56,978 nt of DNA from Bradyrhizobium sp. AS23.2. GTDB taxonomy: Bacteria > Pseudomonadota > Alphaproteobacteria > Rhizobiales > Xanthobacteraceae. Both the position numbers and the translations under genes were made by a program. A model generated the notes under the pieces. That model was not told the DNA's origin. It did not search any database and worked only from the letters and a program-made list of their open reading frames with translations. Numbering within the stretch: position 1 is the first letter of the stretch; every line of letters begins with the position of its first letter. The stretch is taken from the NCBI RefSeq assembly GCF_001908185.1, contig NZ_LGHM01000076.1:1-56978 (forward strand), read 5' to 3'. Positions 1-7,807 of the stretch are shown here, one piece after another.

Positions 1-107
1 CCGACGTCTACTTCGGCAGAGCCGAGACAATCCTGGCCGAACGTCAGCGCATCAAGCACGACACCATCGCAAATCGTCGCTTGCAGCATCGACTGCAGGC
101 CGCTTAA
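1..107 (+). CDS. IS3-family transposase (integrase subunit), 3' fragment
   Basis: Only the last 34 codons are in the window, entering from the left edge in frame 3 and ending at TAA 105-107. The tail contains DVYFGRAETILAERQRIK followed by an RRLQHRLQAA end. This resembles the C-terminus of IS3-group OrfB transposases (DDE integrase core), which commonly finish with a Y/FGR...RRxxxHRLQAA-type segment. The catalytic residues would lie outside the window, so activity cannot be judged. The call rests on remembered family resemblance of a short tail and not on a domain hit. It sits about 400 bases from a tRNA gene, a common site for mobile-DNA remnants. Confidence 0.6.
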   Translation, partial: DVYFGRAETILAERQRIKHDTIANRRLQHRLQAA

Positions 108-181
108 ACTCCAACCCCTGATGAGCCAGAGCCTCCCTTCGCAGCCCGCCTAGTCAGTCTCAAATCATCTGACGACGAACA
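1..181 (+). mobile_element. Right end of a probable IS3-type element
   Basis: The transposase fragment is followed by about 75 noncoding bases ending near ...CATCTGACGACGAACA (about 166-181), which I take as the likely right terminal repeat region. The left end is outside the window, so neither the terminal inverted repeat nor a target duplication could be verified, and the right boundary is approximate. Confidence 0.4.
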
Positions 182-453
182 GTCGGCGCGCACTCGTGTT
201 GATGCTGGCTGAACACTACGAATGGATGAAGGCGGCTGCCAGGCGCGCGCATCCTACGTCTGATGCCAGTGTTGTCGTCATCGATGCGGTGGAGTGAGTC
301 GACATGGACCTGGAACACCCTGTACGCGACGAACTGTTGAAGCGAAGGGCTTCGTACCGTTCCAGTCGACTGCGGTAGTTCATCATGGTTGTTTGCGGGG
401 TGATTTGAACCTGTGAGCTAAGCTATTGATGTTGTTGCGGTCGCTTCCAGCGC
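182..453. other. Decayed intergenic stretch between IS end and tRNA terminator
   Basis: No convincing gene. There are two short open stretches on the plus strand (about 198-298 and 304-378, the latter 24 codons from an ATG) that I cannot assign and that look like remnants. At 386-420 the sequence resembles the 3' half of a tRNA read on the minus strand (see separate feature). Nothing else recognisable. Confidence 0.4.
386..420 (-). other. tRNA 3'-end-like fragment (possible old attachment site)
   Basis: Read on the minus strand this segment contains a T-arm-like core (AGGTTCAAATC at about 403-413) followed by CCCCGC and ending CAACCA. This parallels the T-arm and acceptor end of the intact tRNA-fMet at 505-581, in the same orientation. 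The D-arm and anticodon arm are absent. A duplicated tRNA 3' end is what site-specific integration of an island leaves behind, and an IS remnant lies just beyond. The match is imperfect, so decay or coincidence is possible. Confidence 0.3.
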
Positions 454-494
454 AAAAAAAGAACCCCAGCAATCAATTGAGATTGCTGGGGTTC
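454..494 (-). terminator. Rho-independent terminator of tRNA-fMet
   Basis: A perfect 14-bp stem (461-474 with 481-494, sequence GAACCCCAGCAATC and its complement) with a 6-base loop, followed on the minus strand by seven U residues (454-460). It begins 10 bases after the CCA end of the tRNA, in the right orientation. Confidence 0.9.
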
Positions 495-504
495 TTTGCC
501 AACT

Positions 505-581
<77 letters not shown>

Positions 582-891
582 TTAACTGTTGCACGCCTTC
601 GCCAAAACGCCGGGGACGGTGAATGGAGGGCCGGCGCTATTCGCGTGGCTTGCTTCTTCCGTCCCAAAGGCTTTCCTTGGAAGGCAACCCGGGGCAAAGC
701 CCGTCGGGTGCGAGGCGTATGTATCAACCCCGGCTGCCTTTGGAAAGGGCTGCGGGAACGTTTTTTTTCGACTTTATGACAATTAGCTGGGCCAATTTCC
801 GGCCCGCCTCGCGCGCTCTTGCCAGAAGTTCCGCAAAGGGCCAGCTTGCGGCAACAAAACAAGAGGAAACGCCATTTCAGGGGAGAACGCC
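582..891. other. Intergenic region between tRNA-fMet and calB
   Basis: About 310 bases without a protein-coding gene. The central part (655-772) folds as a structured RNA with a U-tract and is listed separately. The last bases hold the GGGGAGA ribosome-binding site of the aldehyde dehydrogenase (about 880-886). I found no clear sigma-70 -35/-10 pair for either the tRNA or the dehydrogenase. Confidence 0.5.
655..772 (+). ncRNA. Predicted rod-shaped small RNA, family unknown
   Basis: Four nested helices can be read directly. Bases 660-665 pair with 754-760 (one bulged A), 671-676 with 742-747, 683-686 with 735-738, and 689-694 with 728-733. An apical CCC/GGG hairpin lies at 700-708, and eight consecutive T residues follow at 761-768. 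Nested pairing of this length ending exactly at a U8 tract suggests a transcribed RNA of about 110 nt with a built-in terminator. I see neither the conserved SRP-RNA GGAA apical motif nor a 6S-type central bubble, so it is left unassigned. The 5' end is inferred from the closing helix and no clear promoter was found. The structure could in principle be a long terminator only, but no gene precedes it on this strand. Confidence 0.55.
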
Positions 892-2337
892 ATGGACCAC
901 ACCTTGGACCGATCCCTGCCGAGCGCCCCGCTTCGGGTTCTCGAGGACGCCTTCCATGCCATGGTCGCGCGGTCGCGGGCCGAGCCGGCGCCTGACCTCG
1001 CCCAGCGGCTCGACCGGCTGGCGCGGCTGCGCGCCGTGGTCGCTGATAACGAGGAGCGCTTCCGGCAGGCGATCTCGGCCGATTTCGGCCACCGCGCGGC
1101 GGTCGAGACCACCATCGCCGAGACGATGCTGGTGTTCTCCGAGATCCGGCACGCCACCAAGCATCTGAAGAGCTGGATGGCGCCGCAGCGCGTCGCCACC
1201 GCGTTGCAATTCCTGCCCGCGCGCAACCGGCTGATCCCGCAGCCGCTCGGCGTCGTGGGCATCATCGCGCCGTGGAATTATCCGCTCCAGCTGACGCTCG
1301 CGCCCGCGATCGGCGCGATCGCCGCCGGCAACCGTGTCATCATCAAGCCGAGCGAGCTGGTGCCGCACTTCTCGGCGCTGCTCAAGGAAACGGTCGCCGA
1401 GAGGTTCGATGCGACCGAGATGCTCGTCACCGGCATCGAGGAGGAGATCGCCAAGGCCTTTGCGGCGCTGCCGTTCGATCATCTCGTCTTCACCGGCTCG
1501 ACCCGGGTCGGGCGGCTGGTCGCGGAGGCCGCGGGGCGCAATCTCACGCCGGTCACGCTCGAGCTCGGCGGCAAGTCGCCGGCGATCATCGACGCATCCG
1601 CCGATCTGGAGGAAGCGGCCGAGCGCATCGCCTACGGAAAGCTGCTCAATGCCGGGCAGACCTGCATCGCGCCGGATTACGTGCTGGTGCCCGAGCGCTC
1701 GTTGCAGGCCTTCGCCGAAAAAGTGCGCGCGCAGATGCGGCGCATGTTCGGCACCGATCCCGCCAACAAGGACTACACCTCTATTGTCTCCGACCGGCAT
1801 TATGCGCGGCTCGAAGGCCTCGTCGCGGATGCCGCCCAGCGCGGCGCCAAGATCCTGCAGCCGGCAAAGCCCGACGATCCGAACTGGAAGGCGCACCGCA
1901 AATTCCCGCCGACGCTGATCGCCGGCGCGACCGAAGAGATGGCGGTGATGCAGGAGGAAATCTTCGGGCCGGTGCTGCCGGTGCTCGGCTATCGCGAGCC
2001 CGCGGAGGCGATCGCCTTCGTCAACCGGCACGACCGGCCGCTTGCGCTCTACTGGTTCGGCAAGGACAACGACGCGCGCGACGAGGTGCTGTCGCGCACA
2101 ATCTCCGGCGGCGTCACCGTCAACGACTGCCTGTTCCACTTCACGCAAATCAATCAGCCGATGGGCGGCGTCGGCGCATCCGGCACCGGCGCCTATCACG
2201 GCGAATGGGGGTTTCGGACATTCAGCAAGCTGAAGCCGGTGTTCTACCGCTCCAAGTTCAACCGCCTCGCCGACCTCTACCCGCCCTATGGCGGCAAGAT
2301 CGCGCGGCTGGAGAAGCTGATGCGGTTCATGTCGTAG
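892..2337 (+). CDS. calB: Coniferyl aldehyde dehydrogenase (NAD(P)-dependent, ALDH family)
   Basis: 481 residues, the usual length for coniferyl aldehyde dehydrogenases. The family oxidises coniferyl aldehyde (and related aldehydes) to ferulate in lignin-monomer breakdown. Visible ALDH hallmarks are the cofactor-site GIIAPWNYPLQL (about residues 123-134), the general base Glu224 in LELGGKSP, and the nucleophile Cys258 in NAGQTCIAP. The start is the ATG at 892 with GGGGAGA upstream. A GMC-family alcohol oxidoreductase follows in the same direction after a palindromic repeat, which suits an alcohol-to-aldehyde-to-acid sequence, although the repeat makes strict co-transcription uncertain. The substrate is inferred from resemblance to CalB-type sequences; a broader aldehyde range is possible. 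Confidence 0.85.
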   Translation: MDHTLDRSLPSAPLRVLEDAFHAMVARSRAEPAPDLAQRLDRLARLRAVVADNEERFRQAISADFGHRAAVETTIAETMLVFSEIRHATKHLKSWMAPQRVATALQFLPARNRLIPQPLGVVGIIAPWNYPLQLTLAPAIGAIAAGNRVIIKPSELVPHFSALLKETVAERFDATEMLVTGIEEEIAKAFAALPFDHLVFTGSTRVGRLVAEAAGRNLTPVTLELGGKSPAIIDASADLEEAAERIAYGKLLNAGQTCIAPDYVLVPERSLQAFAEKVRAQMRRMFGTDPANKDYTSIVSDRHYARLEGLVADAAQRGAKILQPAKPDDPNWKAHRKFPPTLIAGATEEMAVMQEEIFGPVLPVLGYREPAEAIAFVNRHDRPLALYWFGKDNDARDEVLSRTISGGVTVNDCLFHFTQINQPMGGVGASGTGAYHGEWGFRTFSKLKPVFYRSKFNRLADLYPPYGGKIARLEKLMRFMS

Positions 2338-2353
2338 AGCCACACAAACAACC

Positions 2354-2457
2354 GTCATTCCGGGGGCGATGCGCAGCATCGAACCCGGAATCCATTTCGC
2401 AGCACGTAACGCGGACGAATGGATTCCGGGCTTGCGCGACGCGCGCCCCGGAATGAC
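2354..2457. repeat. Palindromic intergenic repeat (GTCATTCCGGGG type)
   Basis: It starts GTCATTCCGGGG and ends CCCCGGAATGAC with internal inverted copies of GGATTCCGGG, giving a long imperfect hairpin. The same family occurs at 8399-8479, and a half copy lies at 27581-27592. Confidence 0.8.
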
Positions 2458-2485
2458 GAGAACAAAAATCGAAGGGGGAAAACAA

Positions 2486-4090
2486 GTGACTGACACATTC
2501 GATTTCGTCGTCGTGGGCGCGGGCTCCGGCGGCTGCGCAGTGGCGGGGCGGCTGTCGGAGGATGCGGCGACATCGGTCGCGCTGCTCGATGCCGGCGGCG
2601 CGTGCGACAACTGGGTCGTGACCACGCCGGGCGCGCTGGTGCTCATGGTCGCCGGCAACGTCAACAACTGGGCCTTCAACACTGTGCCGCAGAAAGGGCT
2701 GAACGGCCGCATCGGCTATCAGCCGCGCGGCAAGGGCCTCGGCGGCTCCTCCGCGATCAATGCCATGGTCTATATCCGCGGCCACCGCGCCGACTACGAT
2801 CATTGGGCCTCGCTCGGCAACGCCGGCTGGTCCTATGCCGACGTGCTGCCTTACTTCAAGCGCTCGGAGAACAACGCCGATTTCGACGGCGAGTATCACG
2901 GCAAGGGCGGCCCGCTCGCGGTGAACAGACTGCTCTCCGGCAATCCGGTCCAGCAGATCTTCCTGCAGGCGGCGCAGGAAGGCCAATTCCGCATCCGTGA
3001 GGATTTCAACGCCGAGGACCATGAGGGCCTCGGCATCTACCAGGTGACGCAGAAGAACGGCGAGCGCTGGAGCGCGGCGCGTGCCTATGTGCATCCGCAC
3101 ATGGGCAAGCGCGCGAACTTGCGCGTCGAGACGCAGGCGCATGCGACGCGCATCCTGTTCGAGGGCAAGCGCGCCGTCGGCGTGGAGTACCGGCAGGGTA
3201 AGGAAGTGAAGCAGCTTCGCGCGCGGCGCGAACTGATCTTAGCTGCCGGCGCCTTCCAGTCACCGCAGCTTCTGATGCTGTCGGGCATCGGCGATGCCAC
3301 CGCGCTTCGCGCGCGCGGCATTGCAAGCGTGCATCACCTGCCAGGCGTCGGTCAGAATTTGCAGGACCACCCCGACTTCATCTTCGGCTACATGTCCGAC
3401 AATCCCAATTTCGCCGGCATCTCGCTGAAGGGCATGCCGCGGCTGATCCGCGCCATCCTGCAATACAGGCGGGAGCGCCGCGGTCCCCTCACCTCCAATT
3501 TCGCCGAATGCGGCGGCTTCCTGAAGACGCGGCCCGATCTCGACATTCCCGACATCCAGTTGCATTTCGGCATGGCGATGGTCGACGACCACGGCCGCAA
3601 GCGCCATGGCGGCACCGGCTTCTCCTGCCATGTCTGCCTGCTCCGCCCGAAGAGCCGCGGCAGCGTCGCGCTTGCGAGCGCCGATGCGATGGAGGCGCCG
3701 TTGATCGACCCGAACTTCCTCGGCGAAGCGGACGATATCGAGACGATGGTCGCGGGCTTCAAGACCACGCGCCGGCTGATGGAGACGCCCGCGCTGCGCG
3801 CGCTTCAGACGAAAGACATGTTCACCGCCAATGTACGCACAGACGACGACATCCGCGCGCTGCTGCGGGAGCGCGTCGATACCGTCTATCACCCGGTCGG
3901 CACCTGCAAGATGGGTACCGATGCGATGGCCGTGGTCGATCCGACGCTGAAGGTGCACGGCGTGGAGGGTTTGCGGGTCGTCGATGCCTCGATCATGCCG
4001 ACGCTGATCGGCGGCAACACCAATGCGCCGACGATCATGATCGGGGAGAAGGCGGCGGATATGATCCGGGCGGAGATGCGGGCAAATTAG
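2486..4090 (+). CDS. GMC-family FAD-dependent oxidoreductase (choline/alcohol dehydrogenase-like)
   Basis: 534 residues. GMC enzymes oxidise primary alcohols to aldehydes using FAD. The N-terminal dinucleotide-binding motif [16 protein letters not shown] is followed by the GMC signatures [19 protein letters not shown] and [15 protein letters not shown]. The C-terminal catalytic pair is His469 in [10 protein letters not shown] and Asn511/513 in GGNTNAPT. The start is taken as GTG 2486 behind GAAGGGGG. The frame stays open further upstream, but that part lies inside a palindromic repeat and the FAD motif would then be too far from the N-terminus. Lying behind the aldehyde dehydrogenase, it plausibly supplies aldehydes from an aromatic or aliphatic alcohol. 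The true substrate cannot be read from sequence. Confidence 0.85.
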   Translation: MTDTFDFVVVGAGSGGCAVAGRLSEDAATSVALLDAGGACDNWVVTTPGALVLMVAGNVNNWAFNTVPQKGLNGRIGYQPRGKGLGGSSAINAMVYIRGHRADYDHWASLGNAGWSYADVLPYFKRSENNADFDGEYHGKGGPLAVNRLLSGNPVQQIFLQAAQEGQFRIREDFNAEDHEGLGIYQVTQKNGERWSAARAYVHPHMGKRANLRVETQAHATRILFEGKRAVGVEYRQGKEVKQLRARRELILAAGAFQSPQLLMLSGIGDATALRARGIASVHHLPGVGQNLQDHPDFIFGYMSDNPNFAGISLKGMPRLIRAILQYRRERRGPLTSNFAECGGFLKTRPDLDIPDIQLHFGMAMVDDHGRKRHGGTGFSCHVCLLRPKSRGSVALASADAMEAPLIDPNFLGEADDIETMVAGFKTTRRLMETPALRALQTKDMFTANVRTDDDIRALLRERVDTVYHPVGTCKMGTDAMAVVDPTLKVHGVEGLRVVDASIMPTLIGGNTNAPTIMIGEKAADMIRAEMRAN

Positions 4091-4149
4091 ACGACGCTAT
4101 CCCCGTATTGTCGTCCCGACGAAGCCCGAAGCTCCCGCGTCACTCTCCG

Positions 4150-4285
4150 CTGTCGTCCCCGCGAAAGCGGGGACCCATACCCCCAGGGAGTAGTTGCGGC
4201 GTGAGTTGGCAACTCCGAGTCTTCGCCAAACCACTCCCTGTGGTTATGGGTCCCGGATCTGCGCTTCGCTTGTCCGGGACGACAG
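4150..4285. repeat. Palindromic intergenic repeat (GTCGTCCCCG type)
   Basis: CTGTCGTCCCCGCG at the left and GGGACGACAG at the right, with internal GGACCCATA/TATGGGTCC and CCAGGGAG/CTCCCTG inverted pairs. A second copy of the same architecture is at 47202-47338. It lies between two convergent genes and could act as a bidirectional 3' end. Confidence 0.75.
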
Positions 4286-4291
4286 CGGTGT

Positions 4292-5053
4292 TCAATTCAA
4301 CAAGAAACCGCCGTCGACGGTGATCACGCTTCCCGTCATGTAGCGCGACGCCTTCGACGCCAGCAGCAGAATCGCGCCGTCGAGATCCGACTCGGCGCCG
4401 ACGCGGCGCTGCGGGATGCGTTTTGCCAGTCGCTCGCCTGATGGCGTCGACCAGAAGGCGTGGTTCATCTCGGTATCGATGTAGCCGGGCGCGAGCGCGT
4501 TGATGCGGATGTTTTGCCCCGCGAGCTCCAGCGCCATCGCCTTGGTCGCCTGGATGATGCCGGCCTTGGAGATCGCGTAAGGCGAGACCGCCTTCAGCAC
4601 GCCGGTGCCGAGCACCGAGGCGATGTTGACGATGTTGCCTGACTGCTTGCGCGCGATCATCCGGCGCGCGACTTCGGTCGCGAGGAAATAGGCACCCTTC
4701 AGATTGGCGCCGATCACCGCGTCCCAGTCGGCCTCGGTCTGCTCGGTCGCGAGCTTCTCGATGGCGATGCCGGCATTGTTGATCAGCACCGTCACCGGGC
4801 CGAGCTCGGCCTCCGTGGCATCGACGGCCCTCGCGATCGAGGCGGTGTCGGTGACGTCGAGCGCGACGGCGGCGGCGCGACCGCCCTTGCCGCGGATCTC
4901 CTCCTCCAGGCTCTTCAGCTTGTCCGTCTGCCGCGCGGCAAGCGCGACCGCCGCGCCATGCGCAGCCAGCACCCGGGCAAATTGCCGCCCCAGCCCCTGG
5001 CTGGCCCCGGTCACGAGGATGGTCTCTTTACTGACGTCGAACATATCTGACAT
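4292..5053 (-). CDS. SDR-family NAD(P)-dependent oxidoreductase (FabG-like)
   Basis: 253 residues, a classical short-chain dehydrogenase/reductase. It shows the TGASQGLGRQFA cofactor loop near the N-terminus, the NNAG motif (LINNAGIAIE), catalytic Ser in NIASVLGTG, and the canonical YxxxK as PYAISK, so it should be catalytically competent. Many FabG-like members reduce 3-ketoacyl or related ketone substrates. The start is the ATG at 5053 (MSDMFDVSKE), preceded by AAGGGTTGCGCCA; an in-frame ATG nine bases later is an alternative. It is divergent from the CvpA-like gene (about 130 bases apart) and convergent with the GMC gene. The frame runs on upstream across the CvpA-like gene, but that part lacks any SDR feature. 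Confidence 0.85.
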   Translation of the reverse strand: MSDMFDVSKETILVTGASQGLGRQFARVLAAHGAAVALAARQTDKLKSLEEEIRGKGGRAAAVALDVTDTASIARAVDATEAELGPVTVLINNAGIAIEKLATEQTEADWDAVIGANLKGAYFLATEVARRMIARKQSGNIVNIASVLGTGVLKAVSPYAISKAGIIQATKAMALELAGQNIRINALAPGYIDTEMNHAFWSTPSGERLAKRIPQRRVGAESDLDGAILLLASKASRYMTGSVITVDGGFLLN

Positions 5054-5182
5054 TGGCGCAACCCTTGAGCTTTTCGAGCCCATCAATACAAACGATTTTA
5101 GCGATCTGAAACCGAAATGATCGGCCCTGCGTTCATTCGTTCCATCGAGGCAAGCGTTTCCATTGAGGCAAGGTGGCGGCTT

Positions 5183-5695
5183 ATGAACAGTTTCGATCTC
5201 GCGGTCTATGCGGCGCTCGCCATCGCGATCGGCTTCGGTTTCAGGACCGGCCTGCTCCGCAGCGCCATGACCATCCTCGCCTACCTTCTCGCCGCGCCCA
5301 TCACCGTCGCGCTGATGCCGCTGATTGCGCCGCAAGTCACCGGCAACCCGAGCGCACCGCTGCTGCAGAACTGGACCTGGTTCTTCGGCATCTTCGTGGT
5401 CGTTGGCATGCTGTTCGGGCATATCGGCCGCATCGCGCTGAACGACACCATCGGCGAGACCGGCATCGGCGACCGCCTCGGCGGCGCCGCGCTCGGCGCC
5501 GTCAGGGTTGGCCTCGTCGCCACCACGCTGGTGCTCGTATTCGACCAGATCGTGCCGGCCGACCACCAGCCGCCCTTCCTTGCCGGCTCGCATCTGCGGC
5601 CGCTGTTCTCGACGGTCGGCCAGATGGGCTTCAAATCGCTGCCGCCGGAGGCCGCCTCCGCGATCGACCGCCTCAAGCAGGAACGGCGCATCTGA
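5183..5695 (+). CDS. CvpA-family membrane protein
   Basis: 170 residues with about four hydrophobic segments: LAVYAALAIAIGFGF near the N-terminus, LAYLLAAPITVALMPL, WFFGIFVVVGMLFGHI, and GLVATTLVLVFDQIV. It has the loop GDRLGGAALGAVRVG typical of CvpA (colicin V production) proteins. The family is inner-membrane; its role is poorly defined beyond colicin V production and envelope/biofilm phenotypes in some species. The start is the ATG at 5183 behind AAGGTGGCGGCTT. An in-frame ATG at 5117 would add 22 hydrophilic residues before the first membrane segment and has a weaker site. It is divergent from the SDR gene to its left, and an SDR gene follows 127 bases downstream. Confidence 0.75.
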   Translation: MNSFDLAVYAALAIAIGFGFRTGLLRSAMTILAYLLAAPITVALMPLIAPQVTGNPSAPLLQNWTWFFGIFVVVGMLFGHIGRIALNDTIGETGIGDRLGGAALGAVRVGLVATTLVLVFDQIVPADHQPPFLAGSHLRPLFSTVGQMGFKSLPPEAASAIDRLKQERRI

Positions 5696-5822
5696 TCAGG
5701 CGCATTGCATCGCCGCATGGACGTGCATGCATTTTGATGCGAGCCCGTCCCTTACCAGCGGCGCCGAGGTTGGCTAGAGTGACCGCCATCTAAAGCCTGC
5801 ATCACATTACGGGAGTGAAACA

Positions 5823-6605
5823 GTGGATCTTGGGATCAAAGGTCGCCGCGCCATCGTCTGCGCATCCAGCAAGGGCCTAGGCCGTGCCTGCGCCATCTCG
5901 CTGGCCGAAGCCGGCGTTCACGTCACGCTGACTGCGCGCGGCGCCGAAGCCTTGAAGAAAACGGCCGACGAAATCCGCAAGGCCTATCCTGATGTGACGG
6001 TCACCGAAATCGTCGGCGACATCACGACGCCGGCGGGCCGCGAGGCCGTGCTGAAGGCCTGCCCCGAGCCGGACATCCTGATCAACAATGCCGGCGGCCC
6101 GCCGCCCGGCGATTTCCGCAACTGGACCCGCGACGACTGGATCAAGGCGATCGACGCCAACATGCTGACGCCGATCGAGCTGATCAAGGCGACCGTGGAC
6201 GGCATGATGGCGCGCAAGTTCGGCCGCATCGTCAACATCACCTCGGCCGCGGTGAAAGCGCCGATCGACATTCTCGGCCTCTCCAACGGTGCGCGCGCCG
6301 GCCTCACCGGCTTCATCGCCGGCCTGTCGCGCAAGACCGTGATCAACAACGTCACCATCAACGGCCTGTTGCCGGGCCCGTTCGAGACCGACCGACTGAC
6401 CGGCACCGCGAAGGCGGAAGCCGACAAGCGCGGCGTCACGGCGGACCAGATCCTGGCCGAGCGCGCCAAGCTCAACCCCGCCGGCCGCTTCGGCCAGCCC
6501 GACGAGTTCGGCTATGCCTGTGCCTTCCTCTGCGGCGCCAAGGCCGGCTTCATCACCGGGCAGAACATCCTGCTCGACGGCGGCGCCTTCCCCGGTACGC
6601 TCTAG
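5823..6605 (+). CDS. SDR-family protein lacking the catalytic Tyr/Lys
   Basis: 260 residues. The SDR fold is clear: CASSKGLGRACA cofactor loop, DILINNAGG, and NITSAA with Ser141. Where classical SDRs have YxxxK, this protein has Ser154-Asn-Gly-Ala-Arg158 (GLSNGARAGL). A C-terminal TGQNILLDGGAFPG segment is conserved. I recall a FabG-like SDR subgroup with the same GLSNGARAGLTGF segment, so this is probably a family trait and not damage. Activity may be atypical or absent. The start is GTG 5823 behind GGGAG. The stop codon lies inside a palindrome at 6602-6679. It is followed, same strand, by a quinone-oxidoreductase-like gene. Confidence 0.8.
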   Translation: MDLGIKGRRAIVCASSKGLGRACAISLAEAGVHVTLTARGAEALKKTADEIRKAYPDVTVTEIVGDITTPAGREAVLKACPEPDILINNAGGPPPGDFRNWTRDDWIKAIDANMLTPIELIKATVDGMMARKFGRIVNITSAAVKAPIDILGLSNGARAGLTGFIAGLSRKTVINNVTINGLLPGPFETDRLTGTAKAEADKRGVTADQILAERAKLNPAGRFGQPDEFGYACAFLCGAKAGFITGQNILLDGGAFPGTL

Positions 6606-6679
6606 TGCCACCGATTTGAAGTTCCTGCGGTGTATGCCGCGAGTTCTGTCAGGAACTTCAAATCGATAAGTGGCACTAG
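6602..6679. repeat. Hairpin repeat overlapping the SDR stop codon
   Basis: CTAGTGCCAC at 6602-6611 pairs with GTGGCACTAG at 6670-6679, and CGATTTGAAGTTCCTG pairs with CAGGAACTTCAAATCG inside, with a short bulge. The TAG stop of the SDR gene is part of the left arm. It may serve as a transcription or mRNA 3' boundary. Confidence 0.8.
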
Positions 6680-6695
6680 AACTTGTAATTTCTTT

Positions 6696-6768
6696 CTGGG
6701 GCCCGCTTTCCGAAGTTCGCGTTCGAGGTAGCAGCAATGGTTCACGAACTTCGGAAAGCGGGCCCCAG
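6696..6768. repeat. Perfect 24-bp inverted repeat abutting a start codon
   Basis: Bases 6696-6719 are exactly complementary to 6745-6768 (24 of 24), with a 25-base loop. The right arm ends at the base just before the ATG at 6769, so the whole ribosome-binding region of the next gene is inside the stem. It lies 16 bases after another hairpin repeat. Confidence 0.9.
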
Positions 6769-7758
6769 ATGAAAGCGGTCTGGTACGAGCAGACGGGACC
6801 GGCGGCGGACGTCCTCACTTATGGTGAGATCGCGACGCCGGTCGCAGGCCCGGGCGAGTTACGCATTCGCCTGGAAGCCTCCGGCGTGAATCCAGCCGAT
6901 GTCGGCCGGCGCGGCGGCAGCTATCGCGCGATGGAATATCCGCGCGTGATCCCGAACAGCGACGGCGCCGGTTTTGTCGATCAGATCGGCGACGGCGTGA
7001 CACGCTTCAAGGTCGGCGACCGTGTCTGGCTGTTCAACGGCCAGCGCAACGGCCGCGCGTTCGGCACGGCGGCGGAATATATCGCGCTCGCCAAGCAGCT
7101 GGTGACGCCGCTGCCGGATAATCTCTCCTTCGCGGAAGGCGCCACGCTCGGCATTCCCGCGATGACGGCCTGGTGCTGCCTGTTTGCGGACGGGCCGATC
7201 GTCGGCAAGACCGTGCTCGTCACCGGCGGCGCCGGCGCAGTCGGCCACTACGCGGTGCAGCTGGCGAAATGGGGCGGCGCCCAGGTGATCGCGACCGTCA
7301 GTTCGGCAATGAAGGGCGAGCAGGCACGGCGCGGGGGCGCCGATCTCGTGATCAATTACAGGGATGAAGATGTCGTCGCCAAGGCGATGGCTTTCACCGG
7401 CGGACGCGGGGTCGATCGCGTGGTCGATGTCGATTTCGGCGGCAACATCGCGACCACGCTGAAGCTGATGGCAGTCAATTCCACGATCGCGGTCTACGCC
7501 ACCAACGGCAACCGCACGCCCGTTGTGCCGATGCGCGAGCTGATGGAAAAATGCATCGCGCTCCGTGCACTCGTGCTGTTCGCGCTTCCGCCGGCGCTGC
7601 TTGCGGCGGCGCAGGCCGACATCTCGAAATGGCTGGCCGCGGGAACCCGGGTTCACAATGTCGCGGCGCAGTTTGCGCTGTCGGACACCGCACAGGCGCA
7701 TCTGGCCGTCGAGAAGGGCGACAAGCTCGGTACCGTCATCGTCGACTGCGCGCGCTAG
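6769..7758 (+). CDS. Zinc-independent MDR-family NADPH:quinone reductase-like oxidoreductase
   Basis: 329 residues, medium-chain dehydrogenase/reductase fold of the quinone oxidoreductase branch. It has an N-terminal GroES-like domain (GELRIRLEASGVNPADVGRR), and a Rossmann motif VLVTGGAGAVGHYAVQLAKWGG near residues 147-168. The paired structural-zinc cysteines of alcohol dehydrogenases are absent. Such enzymes reduce quinones or enones with NADPH. The start ATG 6769 gives the family's usual MKAVWYEQ opening. The frame is also open through the upstream hairpin, so a longer product cannot be excluded. The ribosome-binding region sits inside a 24-bp perfect stem, which should limit initiation unless the stem is opened by readthrough from the SDR gene or by another factor. 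Confidence 0.8.
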   Translation: MKAVWYEQTGPAADVLTYGEIATPVAGPGELRIRLEASGVNPADVGRRGGSYRAMEYPRVIPNSDGAGFVDQIGDGVTRFKVGDRVWLFNGQRNGRAFGTAAEYIALAKQLVTPLPDNLSFAEGATLGIPAMTAWCCLFADGPIVGKTVLVTGGAGAVGHYAVQLAKWGGAQVIATVSSAMKGEQARRGGADLVINYRDEDVVAKAMAFTGGRGVDRVVDVDFGGNIATTLKLMAVNSTIAVYATNGNRTPVVPMRELMEKCIALRALVLFALPPALLAAAQADISKWLAAGTRVHNVAAQFALSDTAQAHLAVEKGDKLGTVIVDCAR

Positions 7759-7807
7759 GTGCTGGCGCGCGATCGGCCGCGTCAACGCAACGCGCGGCGA
7801 AGCCCAA

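Noticed and set aside
304..378. 24-codon plus-strand frame beyond the IS remnant
   Set aside because: No ribosome-binding site or recognisable product; the surrounding 200 bases look decayed.
2369..2485. N-terminal extension of the GMC oxidoreductase frame to an upstream ATG
   Set aside because: The extension is encoded by a palindromic repeat and would push the FAD-binding motif about 50 residues from the N-terminus; GTG 2486 has a good ribosome-binding site.
877..2712. 611-codon open frame on the minus strand across the coniferyl aldehyde dehydrogenase gene
   Set aside because: It is antisense to a clear ALDH gene, its translation is rich in Arg/Asp/His with no domain, and such long shadows are expected at this GC content.
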